Positions 39,377-48,429 of a stretch of DNA of 64,000 nt are shown here, one piece after another (the first letter of the stretch is position 1; every line of letters begins with the position of its first letter). Origin of the DNA: Streptomyces sp. NBC_00523 (GTDB lineage: Bacteria; Actinomycetota; Actinomycetes; Streptomycetales; Streptomycetaceae). Both the position numbers and the translations under genes were made by a program. The stretch covers positions 6,324,001 to 6,388,000 of the forward strand of contig NZ_CP107836.1 in the NCBI RefSeq assembly GCF_036346615.1, given 5' to 3'. Below the pieces are notes generated by a model, which made no database searches, had not been told where the DNA came from, and saw only the letters and a list, made by a program, of their open reading frames with translations.

Positions 39377-41467
39377 ATGACGAACTCAGCAGTCGTGCTC
39401 GCCGACCGTGTCTCCTACGCCGCCGCCGTCGAGGAGGCCGCCCAGGCCGCCGCCGCGTACTACGCCACGGGCGAGAGCACACTCGACGACGACGCCTACG
39501 ACCGCCTGGCGCGCGGCATCGCCGCGTACGAGCGGGAGCATCCGCAGGAGGTGCTGCCCGCCTCGCCGACCGGCAAGGTGGCGGGCGGCGCGGCCGTCGG
39601 GGACGTGCCGCACACCGTGCCGATGCTCTCCCTCGACAACGTCTTCTCGGCCGAGCAGTTCGCCACCTGGACCGCGTCCCTGGAGCGCCGGATCGGACGG
39701 CCCGTCACCGCATGGAGCGTCGAGCCGAAGCTCGACGGCCTCGCGGTCGCCGCCCGGTACCACGAGGGCCGTCTGGAACGGCTGATCACCCGGGGCGACG
39801 GGACCGCCGGTGAGGACGTCTCCCACGCGATCGGGACCGTCGTCGGGCTCCCCGCGCGGCTCGCGGAGCCGGTCACGATCGAGATACGCGGCGAGATCCT
39901 GATGACCACCGAGCAGTTCGAGCAGGCGAACACGGCCCGCACCGAGCACGGCGGCGCCCCCTTCGCCAACGCGCGCAACGGCGCCGCGGGCACCCTGCGC
40001 GCCAAGGACCGTGCGTACACGGTGGAGATGACGTTCTTTGCCTACGGCGCCCTGCCGCTGCCCGACTCCGGCGCCCTGGCCGCCGAGCTGACCGAGCTGC
40101 CGCACAGTCAGGTGCTCGCCCGGGTCGCGAAGCTCGGCGTGCACACCGCCGCGGACACGGAGGTCGCGCCGCGCACCGCCGCCGCCGTCGAGGAGGTCCA
40201 AGCCCGGATCGAGGAAGTCGCCGCGCTGCGGGCCGCGTTGCCGTTCGGGATCGACGGCATCGTCATCAAGGCGGACCTGGCGGCCGACCAGCGCGACGCC
40301 GGTTCCGGCACCCGGGCCCCGCGCTGGGCCATCGCCTACAAGCTGCCCGCCGTCGAGAAGGTCACCCGCCTCCTCGGCGTCGAGTGGAACGTGGGCCGCA
40401 CCGGCATCATCGCGCCGCGCGCCGTGCTGGAACCCGTCGAGATCGACGGCTCGACCGTCAGCTACGCCACGTTGCACAACCCGGCCGACATCACCCGCCG
40501 GGACCTGCGCGTCGGCGACCACGTGATGGTCTACAAGGCGGGCGACATCATCCCCCGCATCGAGGCGCCCGTCGCCCATCTGCGCACCGGGGACGAGCAG
40601 CCCATCGAATTCCCCGAGGCGTGCCCCCAGTGCGGTTCGGAGATCGACAGCAGCGAGCAGCGCTGGCGCTGTGTGCGGGGCCGCGACTGCCGGATCGTCG
40701 CCTCCGTCTCGTACGCCGCCGGGCGCGACCAGCTCGACATCGAAGGGCTCGGCACGACCCGGGTCGTCCAGCTGGTCGACGCCGGCCTCGTCGCCGACTT
40801 CGCCGACCTGTTCATGCTCGAACGCGAACAGCTGCTGACGCTCGACCGGATGGGGGAGACCAGCACCGACAATCTGCTGGCCGCGATCGACTCGGCACGC
40901 TCGCAGCCGCTCTCCCGGGTCTTCTGCGCCCTCGGCGTGCGCGGCACCGGGCGCTCCATGTCCCGCCGGATCGCCCGGTACTTCGCGGAGATGGACCGGA
41001 TCCGGGCCGCCGACGAGGAGGAGTTGCAGCGCGTCGACGGCATCGGCAAGGAGAAGGCGGCCGGTGTGGTCGCGGAGCTGGCCGAGCTCGCCCCGCTCAT
41101 CGACAGGCTGGTCGCCGCCGGGCTGAACATGACCGAACCGGGCGCGACCCCGCCGCCCCCGCCGGGCGAGGAGGCCGACGAGGAGACGGCCGCCGGTGCC
41201 GAGGGCGCTCCGCTGGCCGGGATGACCGTGGTGGTCACCGGGGCCATGACGGGCGCGCTGGAGAAGCTGTCGCGCAACCAGATGAACGAGCTGGTCGAAC
41301 GGGCCGGCGGCAAGTCCTCCTCCAGCGTCTCCAAGCGCACGACGCTGCTCGTGGCCGGGGAGAAGGCGGGCTCCAAGCGGACCAAGGCGGAGGACCTGGG
41401 GGTGCGGATCGCCACGCCGGAGGAGTTCGCGGAGCTGATAGCGGAGTTCCTGCCGGTTGACGCGTGA
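39377..41467 (+). CDS. NAD-dependent DNA ligase, LigA-type (likely second copy)
   Basis: A 696-residue ligase that seals nicks using NAD. It has the Ia domain (YYATGESTLDDDAYDRL), adenylation domain with the nucleotidyl Lys118 in EPKLDG, TRGDGTAGEDVSHAIGT, OB fold with WNVGRTGIIAPRAVLEPV, Zn finger CPQC...C...C (from Cys416), helix-hairpin-helix repeats and a C-terminal BRCT (about 612-690). All parts of an active enzyme are present. The sequence differs from the standard Streptomyces LigA I know, with a shorter adenylation domain, so it is likely a paralogue. The start is ambiguous: ATG 39377, ATG 39368 or GTG/TTG near 39353. Confidence 0.88.
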   Translation: MTNSAVVLADRVSYAAAVEEAAQAAAAYYATGESTLDDDAYDRLARGIAAYEREHPQEVLPASPTGKVAGGAAVGDVPHTVPMLSLDNVFSAEQFATWTASLERRIGRPVTAWSVEPKLDGLAVAARYHEGRLERLITRGDGTAGEDVSHAIGTVVGLPARLAEPVTIEIRGEILMTTEQFEQANTARTEHGGAPFANARNGAAGTLRAKDRAYTVEMTFFAYGALPLPDSGALAAELTELPHSQVLARVAKLGVHTAADTEVAPRTAAAVEEVQARIEEVAALRAALPFGIDGIVIKADLAADQRDAGSGTRAPRWAIAYKLPAVEKVTRLLGVEWNVGRTGIIAPRAVLEPVEIDGSTVSYATLHNPADITRRDLRVGDHVMVYKAGDIIPRIEAPVAHLRTGDEQPIEFPEACPQCGSEIDSSEQRWRCVRGRDCRIVASVSYAAGRDQLDIEGLGTTRVVQLVDAGLVADFADLFMLEREQLLTLDRMGETSTDNLLAAIDSARSQPLSRVFCALGVRGTGRSMSRRIARYFAEMDRIRAADEEELQRVDGIGKEKAAGVVAELAELAPLIDRLVAAGLNMTEPGATPPPPPGEEADEETAAGAEGAPLAGMTVVVTGAMTGALEKLSRNQMNELVERAGGKSSSSVSKRTTLLVAGEKAGSKRTKAEDLGVRIATPEEFAELIAEFLPVDA

Positions 41468-41624
41468 CGCGCGGCGCGTGACCGCGCGGGGCGAGTCCTT
41501 CGATTTTGTTGGGGAGTGGCTTTCTTTGCCTCCCTATTGCATAGTGAGGGCTCGGCCATGCCTCGCGATCAGCGGGTCACTGGGTGTGTGTACGGCCGCG
41601 GCTGCGTGCCGGGGGTGAGGGGCG

Positions 41625-42416
41625 ATGCGTTCTTTGCGCGACGGACGGCGGCACTACCGGGGCGCCACCCGGGGCCTCGCCCTCGACCTCGGCAGTTCCC
41701 GCACCCGGGCCTGGGTTCCCGGCCGGGGCGTCGTCGCGGACACCGTCCACGGCACCGGTGAACAGGGCCCCGCCCGGCCCGTCCGGCGCGGCCGCATCGT
41801 GGACCCGGAGTCGTGCGGCCGGATGCTGGCCCGCATCGCCGACCGGGCCCTGGGCGAGCGCCGCGAGGACGCGGTCATCGTCCTCAGCCACCCCGTGCTC
41901 GCCGGGCCCGGCCACCGCGCCGCCGCCCGCGACCTGCTCCATGCGCTCGGCCCCTCGGACGTCATCGTCCTGGACAGCGCCCGCGCCGCCGCCGCGTGCG
42001 CCGGGCCCGGGGACGGCGGCCCCCTCCTCGTCCTCGACATCGGCGCCGAGCTGACCGAGGCGACCCTGCTGGTGGACGGCCTGGTGCGCGACGCCCGCCT
42101 CGCCGAGACCGGGCTCAGCGACCTGGACCCGGGCGAGCCGCCCACCGCCGCCGTCCGCGCGGTCCTGGACATGGTCATGGCCATGTGGCGGCAGGACCCG
42201 CACGGCGCGCTGCTCGGCGCCCTGCGCAGGGGCCCGCTGCTCGCCGGGGGCGGTGCGCTGCGCCCGGACGTCACCAACCGGATCGCGGTCCGCCTCGGCG
42301 TCCCGGTCCGGCGCACGGACGACCCGGCGACCACGGTCGTGCGCGGGGCCGGACTGGTCCTCAGCTCCGTCCTCCGCCACGCCGCGGCGCCCGCCCTGCC
42401 CGGCCGACCCCGGTGA
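41625..42416 (+). CDS. Minimal MreB-like actin-fold ATPase
   Basis: A 263-residue actin-fold protein. Phosphate-1 motif LALDLGSSRTRAW (18-30), phosphate-2 motif LLVLDIGAELTEATLL (134-149) and adenosine motif LLAGGGALRPDV (205-216) are all present. Only about 55 residues lie between the last two motifs, against roughly 130 in MreB, so subdomain IIB is almost absent; the protein is 75 residues shorter than MreB. It resembles the truncated MreB-like protein of S. coelicolor (SCO6166, from memory). It contains no lysine. GTG of the next gene overlaps its TGA. Confidence 0.78.
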   Translation: MRSLRDGRRHYRGATRGLALDLGSSRTRAWVPGRGVVADTVHGTGEQGPARPVRRGRIVDPESCGRMLARIADRALGERREDAVIVLSHPVLAGPGHRAAARDLLHALGPSDVIVLDSARAAAACAGPGDGGPLLVLDIGAELTEATLLVDGLVRDARLAETGLSDLDPGEPPTAAVRAVLDMVMAMWRQDPHGALLGALRRGPLLAGGGALRPDVTNRIAVRLGVPVRRTDDPATTVVRGAGLVLSSVLRHAAAPALPGRPR

Positions 42417-42991
42417 CCCCGCTCCCGGGGCCGCCCCCGGGGAACGCGCACCCGGGCCGCCCGTCCGCCGCACGGCAGTACCTCGTCGCGCTGCTTCTCG
42501 CCGTGCTCGCCCTCGTCGGCGGCGCGCCCGCGGCGGCCGGGGCGGGCCTGCCCGTACGCGCGTCGGCGGCGCTTCCCGCGACGACGGCGCCGACCGCAAC
42601 GCCTGCGACCCTCGCGCCCACCGCAACGACCGCGCCCGGCCTCCCCGTGCAACAGGCGACCGCCGAGGCACCCCGGACCACTCCGCCAGCTCCGCCCCCC
42701 GCCACCGTCGACCGTGGCCCGGACACCACCCCGTGGGCCGCCGCCGAGCACCCCCGTACCGCACACCAGTTGCCCCCGCCCGGCCCCGGCGGGCTCGTCC
42801 CGTGCCCCGCGTGGGCCCCGCTTCCGCGTTCCGTCCCCTGGTCCGTCCGTACCGCCCCCGCCTCCGCCGTCCAGCGCCCGCGCGTGGCGCTGCCCGGCGT
42901 GCGCGGGCCCCCGAGTGCCGGTGTCCACCGGCCCGGGGACCGCTCGCCGGTCCCGCAATCCATCATCGCCGTGCCGTTCCCGCCGTCCTGA
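42413..42991 (+). CDS. Proline-rich exported or membrane-anchored protein
   Basis: A 192-residue protein of unrecognised family. After a short Pro/Gly N-terminus, one hydrophobic segment (YLVALLLAVLALVGGAPAAA) acts as signal or anchor, and the rest is Pro/Ala/Thr-rich low-complexity sequence with few charges. The GTG start overlaps the MreB-like stop by four bases and the SecDF gene follows 44 bases later, which supports a real gene in the same operon. Low-complexity composition leaves some doubt. Confidence 0.5.
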   Translation: MTPLPGPPPGNAHPGRPSAARQYLVALLLAVLALVGGAPAAAGAGLPVRASAALPATTAPTATPATLAPTATTAPGLPVQQATAEAPRTTPPAPPPATVDRGPDTTPWAAAEHPRTAHQLPPPGPGGLVPCPAWAPLPRSVPWSVRTAPASAVQRPRVALPGVRGPPSAGVHRPGDRSPVPQSIIAVPFPPS

Positions 42992-43035
42992 CCGGGTGAG
43001 GGGCGTGCCCGGCGCCCCCTCGGAGGAATCCCGCA

Positions 43036-45327
43036 ATGACGCGCGCCACCACGGTGCGGGCGGTGCTGGCTGCGGCCGTGCTGCTCGTCTCCGTGCTCAT
43101 CACGCTGACCATGTCACCCAGACTCGGCCTGGATCTCCAGGGCGGTACCCGCATGGTGCTCCAGGCCCAGGACTCCGACACCGCGAAGGCCGACCGCGAG
43201 AGCACCGACCGCACCTTGGAGGTGCTGCGCCGGCGCATCGACTCGCTCGGAGTGACGGAACCGACGCTCACCCGGTCCGGCGAGGACCGGATCATCGTGG
43301 AACTCCCGGACGTCCAGGACCCGCGCAAGGCCGCCGACGTCATCGGCAAGACCGCCCAGCTGACCTTCCACGCCGTCCAGGGCCCGGGCGAACCGGCCGA
43401 GGACGGCAAGGGCCTGACCCTGCCCGACGAGCAGGGCCGCCCACTGGCCCTCGGGCCCGCCGCCCTCTCCGGCGCCGGGGTCAAGGAGGCGACCGCGTCC
43501 TTCGACGCCCAGCAGGGCGCCGGCTGGACCGTGTCCCTCGACTTCCACAAGGACGCCGGCCGGGACTGGACCCGGCTGACCGGTGAGGCGGCCTGCCACC
43601 CGGTGCAGGACGAGCGGCGCCGGGTCGCCATCGTGCTCGACAAGCGGGTGATCTCCTCGCCCCAGGTCTCGCCGACCGTCGCCTGCGGTTCGGGCCTGCC
43701 CTCCGGCTCCACCCAGATCACCGGCTCGTTCAGCGCGGACGAGGCCCGCGAACTCGCCCTGCTGATCGAGGGCGGCGCCCTGCCCGTGCCCGTCGAGATC
43801 GTGGAGCAGCGGACGGTCGGGCCGACGCTCGGTGCCGCCGCGATCGACGCCAGCGCACGGGCCGCCCTGATCGGCGCGGCGGCCACCGCCCTGTTCATCA
43901 TCGTGATCTACCGCCTGTTCGGCGCCCTCGCCGCCGTGGCGCTCGCGGCGTATGGAGTCATCTCGTACGCGGCCCTCGTCGCCCTCGGCGTCACGCTGAC
44001 CCTGCCCGGGCTCGCCGGATTCGTGCTGGCGATCGGCATGGCGGTCGACGCGAACGTGCTGGTCTTCGAGCGGGCCCGGGAGGAGTACGCCGGGCGGCCC
44101 GGGAAGAGCCTGCGGGCCTCGCTCGCCGCCGGGTTCAAGGGCGCCTGGACGGCCGTCGCCGACTCCAACGTGACGACGCTCATCGCGGCCGGGCTGCTGT
44201 TCTTCCTCGGCTCCGGACCGGTCAAGGGGTTCGGTGTCACGCTCGCCATCGGCGTCCTGGCGTCGATGTTCTCCGCGCTGGTCATCGCCCGCGCCCTCAC
44301 CGAGATCGCGGCGCACTCGCGGTTCGTCGCGGACTACCGGGGCGTCAACGGCATCGCGATCCCGGGCCGGGTGCGGACCTGGCTCACCCGGCGCGACCCG
44401 CAGCTGATGCGCTCCCCGCGCCGCTGGCTGACGGTCTCCGCCGTCCTCGTCGCGGTGGCCGTCGCGGGCATCCTGGTGCGCGGGGTCAACCTGGGCGTCG
44501 AGTTCACCGGCGGGCGGCTGGTCGAGTACTCCACCAGCCGCCCCGTGGACGTCGAGACCGCGCGGACCGCCCTCGCGGGCGCCGGGTTCGGGGACGCCGA
44601 GGTCACCACGGCCGGTGCGGGCGACATCTCCGTGCGCACCGGGGAGCTCGACAACGACGGCGAACACGCGCTGCGGGCCGCCCTGGCCGCCGAGGGCGGC
44701 GCGACCACCAAGGTCCGGGACGAGCTGATCGGCCCCAGCCTCGGCGACGAACTGCGGCGCAACGCCCTGATCGCCCTGGCCATCGCCGTACTCGTCCAGC
44801 TGGCCTATCTGGCGGTCAGGTTCCGCTGGACGTTCGCCGTCGCCTCGGTCGGGGCGCTCGTGCACGACGTGATCATCCTGATCGGGGTGTTCGCCTGGCT
44901 GGGACGCACCGTCGACGGCGTCTTCCTGGCGGCGCTCCTCACCGTCATCGGGTACTCCGTCAACGACTCGGTCGTGGTCTTCGACCGGGTGCGGGAGCTG
45001 TGGGCGAAGGCCCGTAGAAAGCCCCTCGCGGAGGTGGCGAACCGGGCGGTCCTCCAGACCGTGCCCCGGACGGTGAACACCGGGATGGGTGCCCTGTTCA
45101 TCCTCACCGCCCTCGCCGTGCTCGGCGGCGACTCCCTGGAGGACTTCGCGCTCGCCCTGCTGATCGGCATCGTCGTCGGGACGTACTCCTCGGTGATGAC
45201 CGCCGTACCGGCCGCGCTGCTGCTGGAACGCAGCAGCAACGTCCCGCCGCCCGCCCGCACCCGGGCGCCGCGCACCCGGCAGCGCGCCGGGCGCCGCGAC
45301 CCGCACGACAACGGGGCGCGGGTGTAG
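43036..45327 (+). CDS. secDF: Fused protein-export protein SecDF
   Basis: A 763-residue RND-type membrane protein joining SecD (about 1-455) and SecF (about 459-740). SecD features: an N-terminal helix, GLDLQGGTRMVL, the periplasmic domain, then VGPTLGAAAIDAS and GFVLAIGMAVDANVLVFERAREE. SecF features: NLGVEFTGGRLVEY, GPSLGDELRRNA and VIGYSVNDSVVVFDRVREL. It uses the proton gradient to complete export through SecYEG. Streptomyces also has separate secD and secF, so this is an accessory paralogue. It follows the MreB-like and exported genes and ends at a hairpin. Confidence 0.93.
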   Translation: MTRATTVRAVLAAAVLLVSVLITLTMSPRLGLDLQGGTRMVLQAQDSDTAKADRESTDRTLEVLRRRIDSLGVTEPTLTRSGEDRIIVELPDVQDPRKAADVIGKTAQLTFHAVQGPGEPAEDGKGLTLPDEQGRPLALGPAALSGAGVKEATASFDAQQGAGWTVSLDFHKDAGRDWTRLTGEAACHPVQDERRRVAIVLDKRVISSPQVSPTVACGSGLPSGSTQITGSFSADEARELALLIEGGALPVPVEIVEQRTVGPTLGAAAIDASARAALIGAAATALFIIVIYRLFGALAAVALAAYGVISYAALVALGVTLTLPGLAGFVLAIGMAVDANVLVFERAREEYAGRPGKSLRASLAAGFKGAWTAVADSNVTTLIAAGLLFFLGSGPVKGFGVTLAIGVLASMFSALVIARALTEIAAHSRFVADYRGVNGIAIPGRVRTWLTRRDPQLMRSPRRWLTVSAVLVAVAVAGILVRGVNLGVEFTGGRLVEYSTSRPVDVETARTALAGAGFGDAEVTTAGAGDISVRTGELDNDGEHALRAALAAEGGATTKVRDELIGPSLGDELRRNALIALAIAVLVQLAYLAVRFRWTFAVASVGALVHDVIILIGVFAWLGRTVDGVFLAALLTVIGYSVNDSVVVFDRVRELWAKARRKPLAEVANRAVLQTVPRTVNTGMGALFILTALAVLGGDSLEDFALALLIGIVVGTYSSVMTAVPAALLLERSSNVPPPARTRAPRTRQRAGRRDPHDNGARV

Positions 45328-45333
45328 CCGAGA

Positions 45334-45370
45334 CGGGCCCGTGTCAGCCGATCCGGCGGGCACGGGCCCG
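45334..45370. terminator. Hairpin between convergent secDF and XRE genes
   Basis: Perfect 10-base arms CGGGCCCGTG and CACGGGCCCG are separated by 17 bases in the 51-base gap. Confidence 0.6.
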
Positions 45371-45378
45371 GTCCGTCC

Positions 45379-46188
45379 TCAGGGCACCAGCGAGCGCAGA
45401 TACGCGGCGGTTTCCGCGTCGGCCGGCAGCAGCGTCTCGATGGCCAGCTCGGCCACCGTCACGTCCATCGGCGTGTTGAACGTGGCGATCGAGGCGACGA
45501 ACGACAGCACGTGCCCCTCGTGCTCGATGACCAGCGGCAGGGCGAACGGCACCGACGACGAGGGCGGCTGCCAGTCCTCGTCCCCGTCCGGCCCGGCCGG
45601 CAGCGGATAGCCCGCCACCTCCTCGTACAGCGCGCGCAGCTCCGGCGAACGGACCAGCGCGATCTGGCGCTCCATCTGCGCGAGGAGGTCCGCCCGCCAC
45701 GCGCGGAGGTTCCGGATGCGCGGGGCCAGGCCCTCCGGGTGCAGGGTGAGCCGCATCGCGTTCAGCGGCGGGGCCAGGAGGTGGTCCGGTACGCCGTCGA
45801 GCAGTCGGGTCATCCCCTGATTGGCCGCCACCACGGTGTACGTCCCGTCCACGACGAACGCCGGATACGGGTCGTAGCCCCGCAGCAGCCGGTCGAGGCC
45901 GTCCCGGAGCGCCCCCATCGCCGGGTCGTCGAGCGAGGTCTCCGCGTAGTGCGGGGCGTAACCCGCCATCACCAGCAGGGCGTTGCGCTCCCGTACGGGC
46001 ACGTCCAGGTGCTCGGCGAGCCGCAGCACCATCTCCTCGCTGGGGCGCGAGCGCCCCGTCTCGATGAACGAGATGTGCCGGGCCGAGGAGCCGGCCCGCA
46101 GCGCGAGCTCCAGCTGACTGACCCGGCGCCGCTCCCGCCAGCTGCGCAGCAGCGGCCCTACCCCCGTGTCGAGCGCGACAGTTGTCAT
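45379..46188 (-). CDS. XRE-family regulator with MmyB-like ligand domain
   Basis: A 269-residue regulator. The N-terminal HTH (RRRVSQLELALRAGSSARHISFIETGRSRPS) is followed by the MmyB-like PAS/ligand-binding domain: LLVMAGYAPHY, DPYPAFVVDGTYTVVAANQGM, NAMRLTLHPEGLAPRI and a closing FNTPMDVTVAELAIETLLPAD. Such proteins often control an adjacent oxidoreductase; here the divergent neighbour is a pterin dehydratase 64 bases away. Confidence 0.9.
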   Translation of the reverse strand: MTTVALDTGVGPLLRSWRERRRVSQLELALRAGSSARHISFIETGRSRPSEEMVLRLAEHLDVPVRERNALLVMAGYAPHYAETSLDDPAMGALRDGLDRLLRGYDPYPAFVVDGTYTVVAANQGMTRLLDGVPDHLLAPPLNAMRLTLHPEGLAPRIRNLRAWRADLLAQMERQIALVRSPELRALYEEVAGYPLPAGPDGDEDWQPPSSSVPFALPLVIEHEGHVLSFVASIATFNTPMDVTVAELAIETLLPADAETAAYLRSLVP

Positions 46189-46251
46189 ACGGAGACCGTA
46201 ACGTCACCGGCACCGCCGACCGGCATCGACCACCAGTGAGGGAGCCGCCCC

Positions 46252-46557
46252 ATGCCCGCCGCACCGCTGCCGCAGAACGAGATCGAGGACCGGCTGCGCG
46301 AGCTGCCCGGCTGGTCGCTGGAGGGGGACAGGATCTCCCGCACCTACCGGCTGTCCTCGCACTTCGCCGCCGCCGCGCTCGCGATGCACGTCGCCGCGAT
46401 CCAGGACGAGCTGAACCACCACAGCGACCTGACGCTCGGCTACAACACCGTCGCCCTCTCGGTGAACTCGCACGACGCGGGCGGCAAGGTCACCGAGAAG
46501 GACCTCGGCCTCGCCGCCCGCGTCGCGGCGGTGGCGCCCGGCCACGGGGCGGAGTAA
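46252..46557 (+). CDS. 4a-hydroxytetrahydrobiopterin dehydratase (PCD/DCoH)
   Basis: A 101-residue pterin-4a-carbinolamine dehydratase, which recycles the pterin cofactor of aromatic amino-acid hydroxylases. The active-site His pair lies in LNHHSDLTLGYNTVALSV, and SHDAGGKVTEKDLGLA is the conserved last helix. GAGGGAG precedes ATG. It is divergent from the XRE regulator and ends four bases before the convergent LysR stop. No hydroxylase gene lies in the window. Confidence 0.92.
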   Translation: MPAAPLPQNEIEDRLRELPGWSLEGDRISRTYRLSSHFAAAALAMHVAAIQDELNHHSDLTLGYNTVALSVNSHDAGGKVTEKDLGLAARVAAVAPGHGAE

Positions 46558-46561
46558 CCCC

Positions 46562-47524
46562 TCACGCCGCGGCGCCGAACCGGGGGTGGGTGGCGAGCCA
46601 GCGCGCGTAGCTCTCGCTGCGTTCCACCGCCTGGGCGTACGCCGCCCGGGTGTGCCCGCTCACCGCACCGGCCGCCGCCGACGCGGCGGCCGAGCGCGGA
46701 TGCCACCCCAGCAGATGGCGCCAGCTGAGCGGAGCCCCGGCGACCGGCAGCGTCACCACCCCCGGCGTCGGCGGGAACGTCGCCCGGCACAGTCCCACCG
46801 CGCGCCCCACCTGGACGAGGTGGACGACGGACGAGGTGTCCGTCTCGTACACCGACACCGGGCGGAACCCGGCCCGCGCGCACGCCGCCACGAAGCAGTC
46901 GGCGAAGCAGCCGTCACCCGGCACGTCCGCCCAGCACTCCTCCGCCAGCTCGGACAACTCCAACTCGGCCCGGTCGGCCAGGGGATGGGTCTCCGGCAGC
47001 ATCACGAAGACCGGATCGACCCCGACGACCTGCCACTCCAGCCGGTCCGCGTCCGGCGCGGCGCTCTCGCCGCAGGTCCCGATGAGCGCGAAGTCGAGCC
47101 GCCCGTCCACCAGTTGCGAGGCCACCTCGGCCACCGACCAGGAGGTGTACGTGGACACCGGCGCCGCCGGGTGCGCGGCGGCCAGCCGGTCCACGAGGCC
47201 GCCGAGCAGCGGGCCGTGCGTGCCACCCAGCCGGAACCGCTCCATGGTCCCCATCGCGTTGGCGAACCGGACGGCCTCCTCCTGGAGTTCGCTGACGGCG
47301 GGCAGCACGATCCGGGCCCGTTCCAGGACCAGTTCGCCCAGCGGTGTCGCCCGCGCGCCCGTGTGGTCGCGCTCGAAGAGCGGGCCGCCGAGCGCCTTCT
47401 CGATCCGCCGCAGCTGTGCGCTGAGCGCGGGCTGAGCGAGGCCCAGCGCGGTGGCGGCCTTGGTCAGGCTGCCCGTGTCGGCGATGGCACGGACGGTTCG
47501 CAGATGGCGCAACTCCAGCTCCAT
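46562..47524 (-). CDS. LysR-family transcriptional regulator
   Basis: A 320-residue regulator: an N-terminal HTH (ELELRHLRTVRAIADTGSLTKAATAL, GLAQPALSAQLRRIEKALG) and an effector domain from about residue 92. The C-terminal tail (SGHTRAAYAQAVERSESYARWLATHP) is longer than usual. ATG 47524 was chosen; GTG 47527 is directly before it. It is divergent from the methyltransferase at 47627, a possible target. Confidence 0.9.
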   Translation of the reverse strand: MELELRHLRTVRAIADTGSLTKAATALGLAQPALSAQLRRIEKALGGPLFERDHTGARATPLGELVLERARIVLPAVSELQEEAVRFANAMGTMERFRLGGTHGPLLGGLVDRLAAAHPAAPVSTYTSWSVAEVASQLVDGRLDFALIGTCGESAAPDADRLEWQVVGVDPVFVMLPETHPLADRAELELSELAEECWADVPGDGCFADCFVAACARAGFRPVSVYETDTSSVVHLVQVGRAVGLCRATFPPTPGVVTLPVAGAPLSWRHLLGWHPRSAAASAAAGAVSGHTRAAYAQAVERSESYARWLATHPRFGAAA

Positions 47525-47611
47525 CACCGCACGTTATGGCCCCCGTGGCCGCACGGCAATACGTCGGTGGTACAGACCTCTGGTTCGCTCCTACGGGCGG
47601 CGGTCATGCCC

Positions 47612-47617
47612 TAGAGT
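47612..47617 (+). promoter_or_regulatory. -10 box TAGAGT before methyltransferase
   Basis: TAGAGT lies nine bases before ATG 47627, implying a leader of only about three bases. No ribosome site is visible, in keeping with leaderless expression. Confidence 0.42.
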
Positions 47618-47626
47618 CGCCTCCCG

Positions 47627-48367
47627 ATGCTCGATTACAACCAAGAGGCCACGGTCTACGACGCCACGCGCGGCGGGCTGCCCCGCGCCGAGGCGGCGGC
47701 CGCCGCCGTGCTCGGCCTGGTGCCGGACACCGCGCGCTCCCTGCTGGACATCGGCTGCGGTACGGGCCTGGTCACCGGGCAGATCGCCGCCGCCCGGCCC
47801 GGGCTGCGGGTGACCGGCTCCGACGCCGCGCACGGCATGGCCGTGGTCGCCCGGCAGCGCGTCGGCGCCGTCGTGCTCGCCGACGCCCGGCGGCTGCCCC
47901 TTCCCGACGCGGCGGTCGACGCGGTCTCGGCCGTCTGGCTGCTGCATCTGCTGCGCGAACCGGGCGCGGTCCCGGCGGTGGTGGCCGAGGCGGCGCGCGT
48001 GCTGCGGCCGGGCGGGGTGTTCGTCACCACCGTCGACAAGGACGCCGCGCACGACGTGGGCAGCGACATCGACGCGACCTTCGTCCCGTACCTGGTGCCG
48101 ACCCCGGCCGACGGTACGGACCTGGTCGTCGCCCGTGCGGCGGAAGGCGGCCTCGAAGTGGTGGGCGAGGCGTCCTTCACCGGGCACGGGCAGGGCCGCT
48201 CGCCGGTGAGCGTGGCACGCGGGGTCCGGCGGGGCTACTACGCCTCCCGCCTGGTCCTGCCGGGGGACGCCGCCGGACAGCTCGTCCGGAGTCTGGCCGC
48301 CCTGCCGGACCAGGACCGCAAACGGGCCGACCCGGAGTACCGGCTGCTGGCCTTCCGGCGCAGCTAG
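47627..48367 (+). CDS. Class I SAM-dependent methyltransferase
   Basis: A 246-residue methyltransferase starting MLDYNQEATVYDATRGGLPRA, a beginning shared by a known actinobacterial group. Motif I is LLDIGCGTGLVT, followed by AVSAVWLLHLL (motif II) and VLRPGGVFVTT (motif III). The late RGYYASRLVLP and YRLLAFRRS are also group features. Substrate unknown. It probably has a near-leaderless mRNA. The next gene, also a methyltransferase, begins 62 bases downstream behind two palindromes. Confidence 0.86.
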   Translation: MLDYNQEATVYDATRGGLPRAEAAAAAVLGLVPDTARSLLDIGCGTGLVTGQIAAARPGLRVTGSDAAHGMAVVARQRVGAVVLADARRLPLPDAAVDAVSAVWLLHLLREPGAVPAVVAEAARVLRPGGVFVTTVDKDAAHDVGSDIDATFVPYLVPTPADGTDLVVARAAEGGLEVVGEASFTGHGQGRSPVSVARGVRRGYYASRLVLPGDAAGQLVRSLAALPDQDRKRADPEYRLLAFRRS

Positions 48368-48372
48368 GGCGG

Positions 48373-48389
48373 CTTGCCGGAACGGCAAG
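48373..48389. promoter_or_regulatory. 17-bp palindrome between methyltransferase genes
   Basis: CTTGCCG-GAA-CGGCAAG is a perfect inverted repeat five bases after the upstream stop. Its short stem and lack of T-run fit an operator as well as a terminator. Confidence 0.45.
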
Positions 48390-48399
48390 GAAGTTTGCG

Positions 48400-48413
48400 C
48401 GCACGGCCGTGCG
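48400..48413. promoter_or_regulatory. 14-bp palindrome before His-rich methyltransferase
   Basis: CGCACGGCCGTGCG is a perfect palindrome 16 bases upstream of ATG 48430, so a bound protein or RNA hairpin there would affect initiation. Confidence 0.4.
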
Positions 48414-48429
48414 TGGTGACGCTGGTGCC

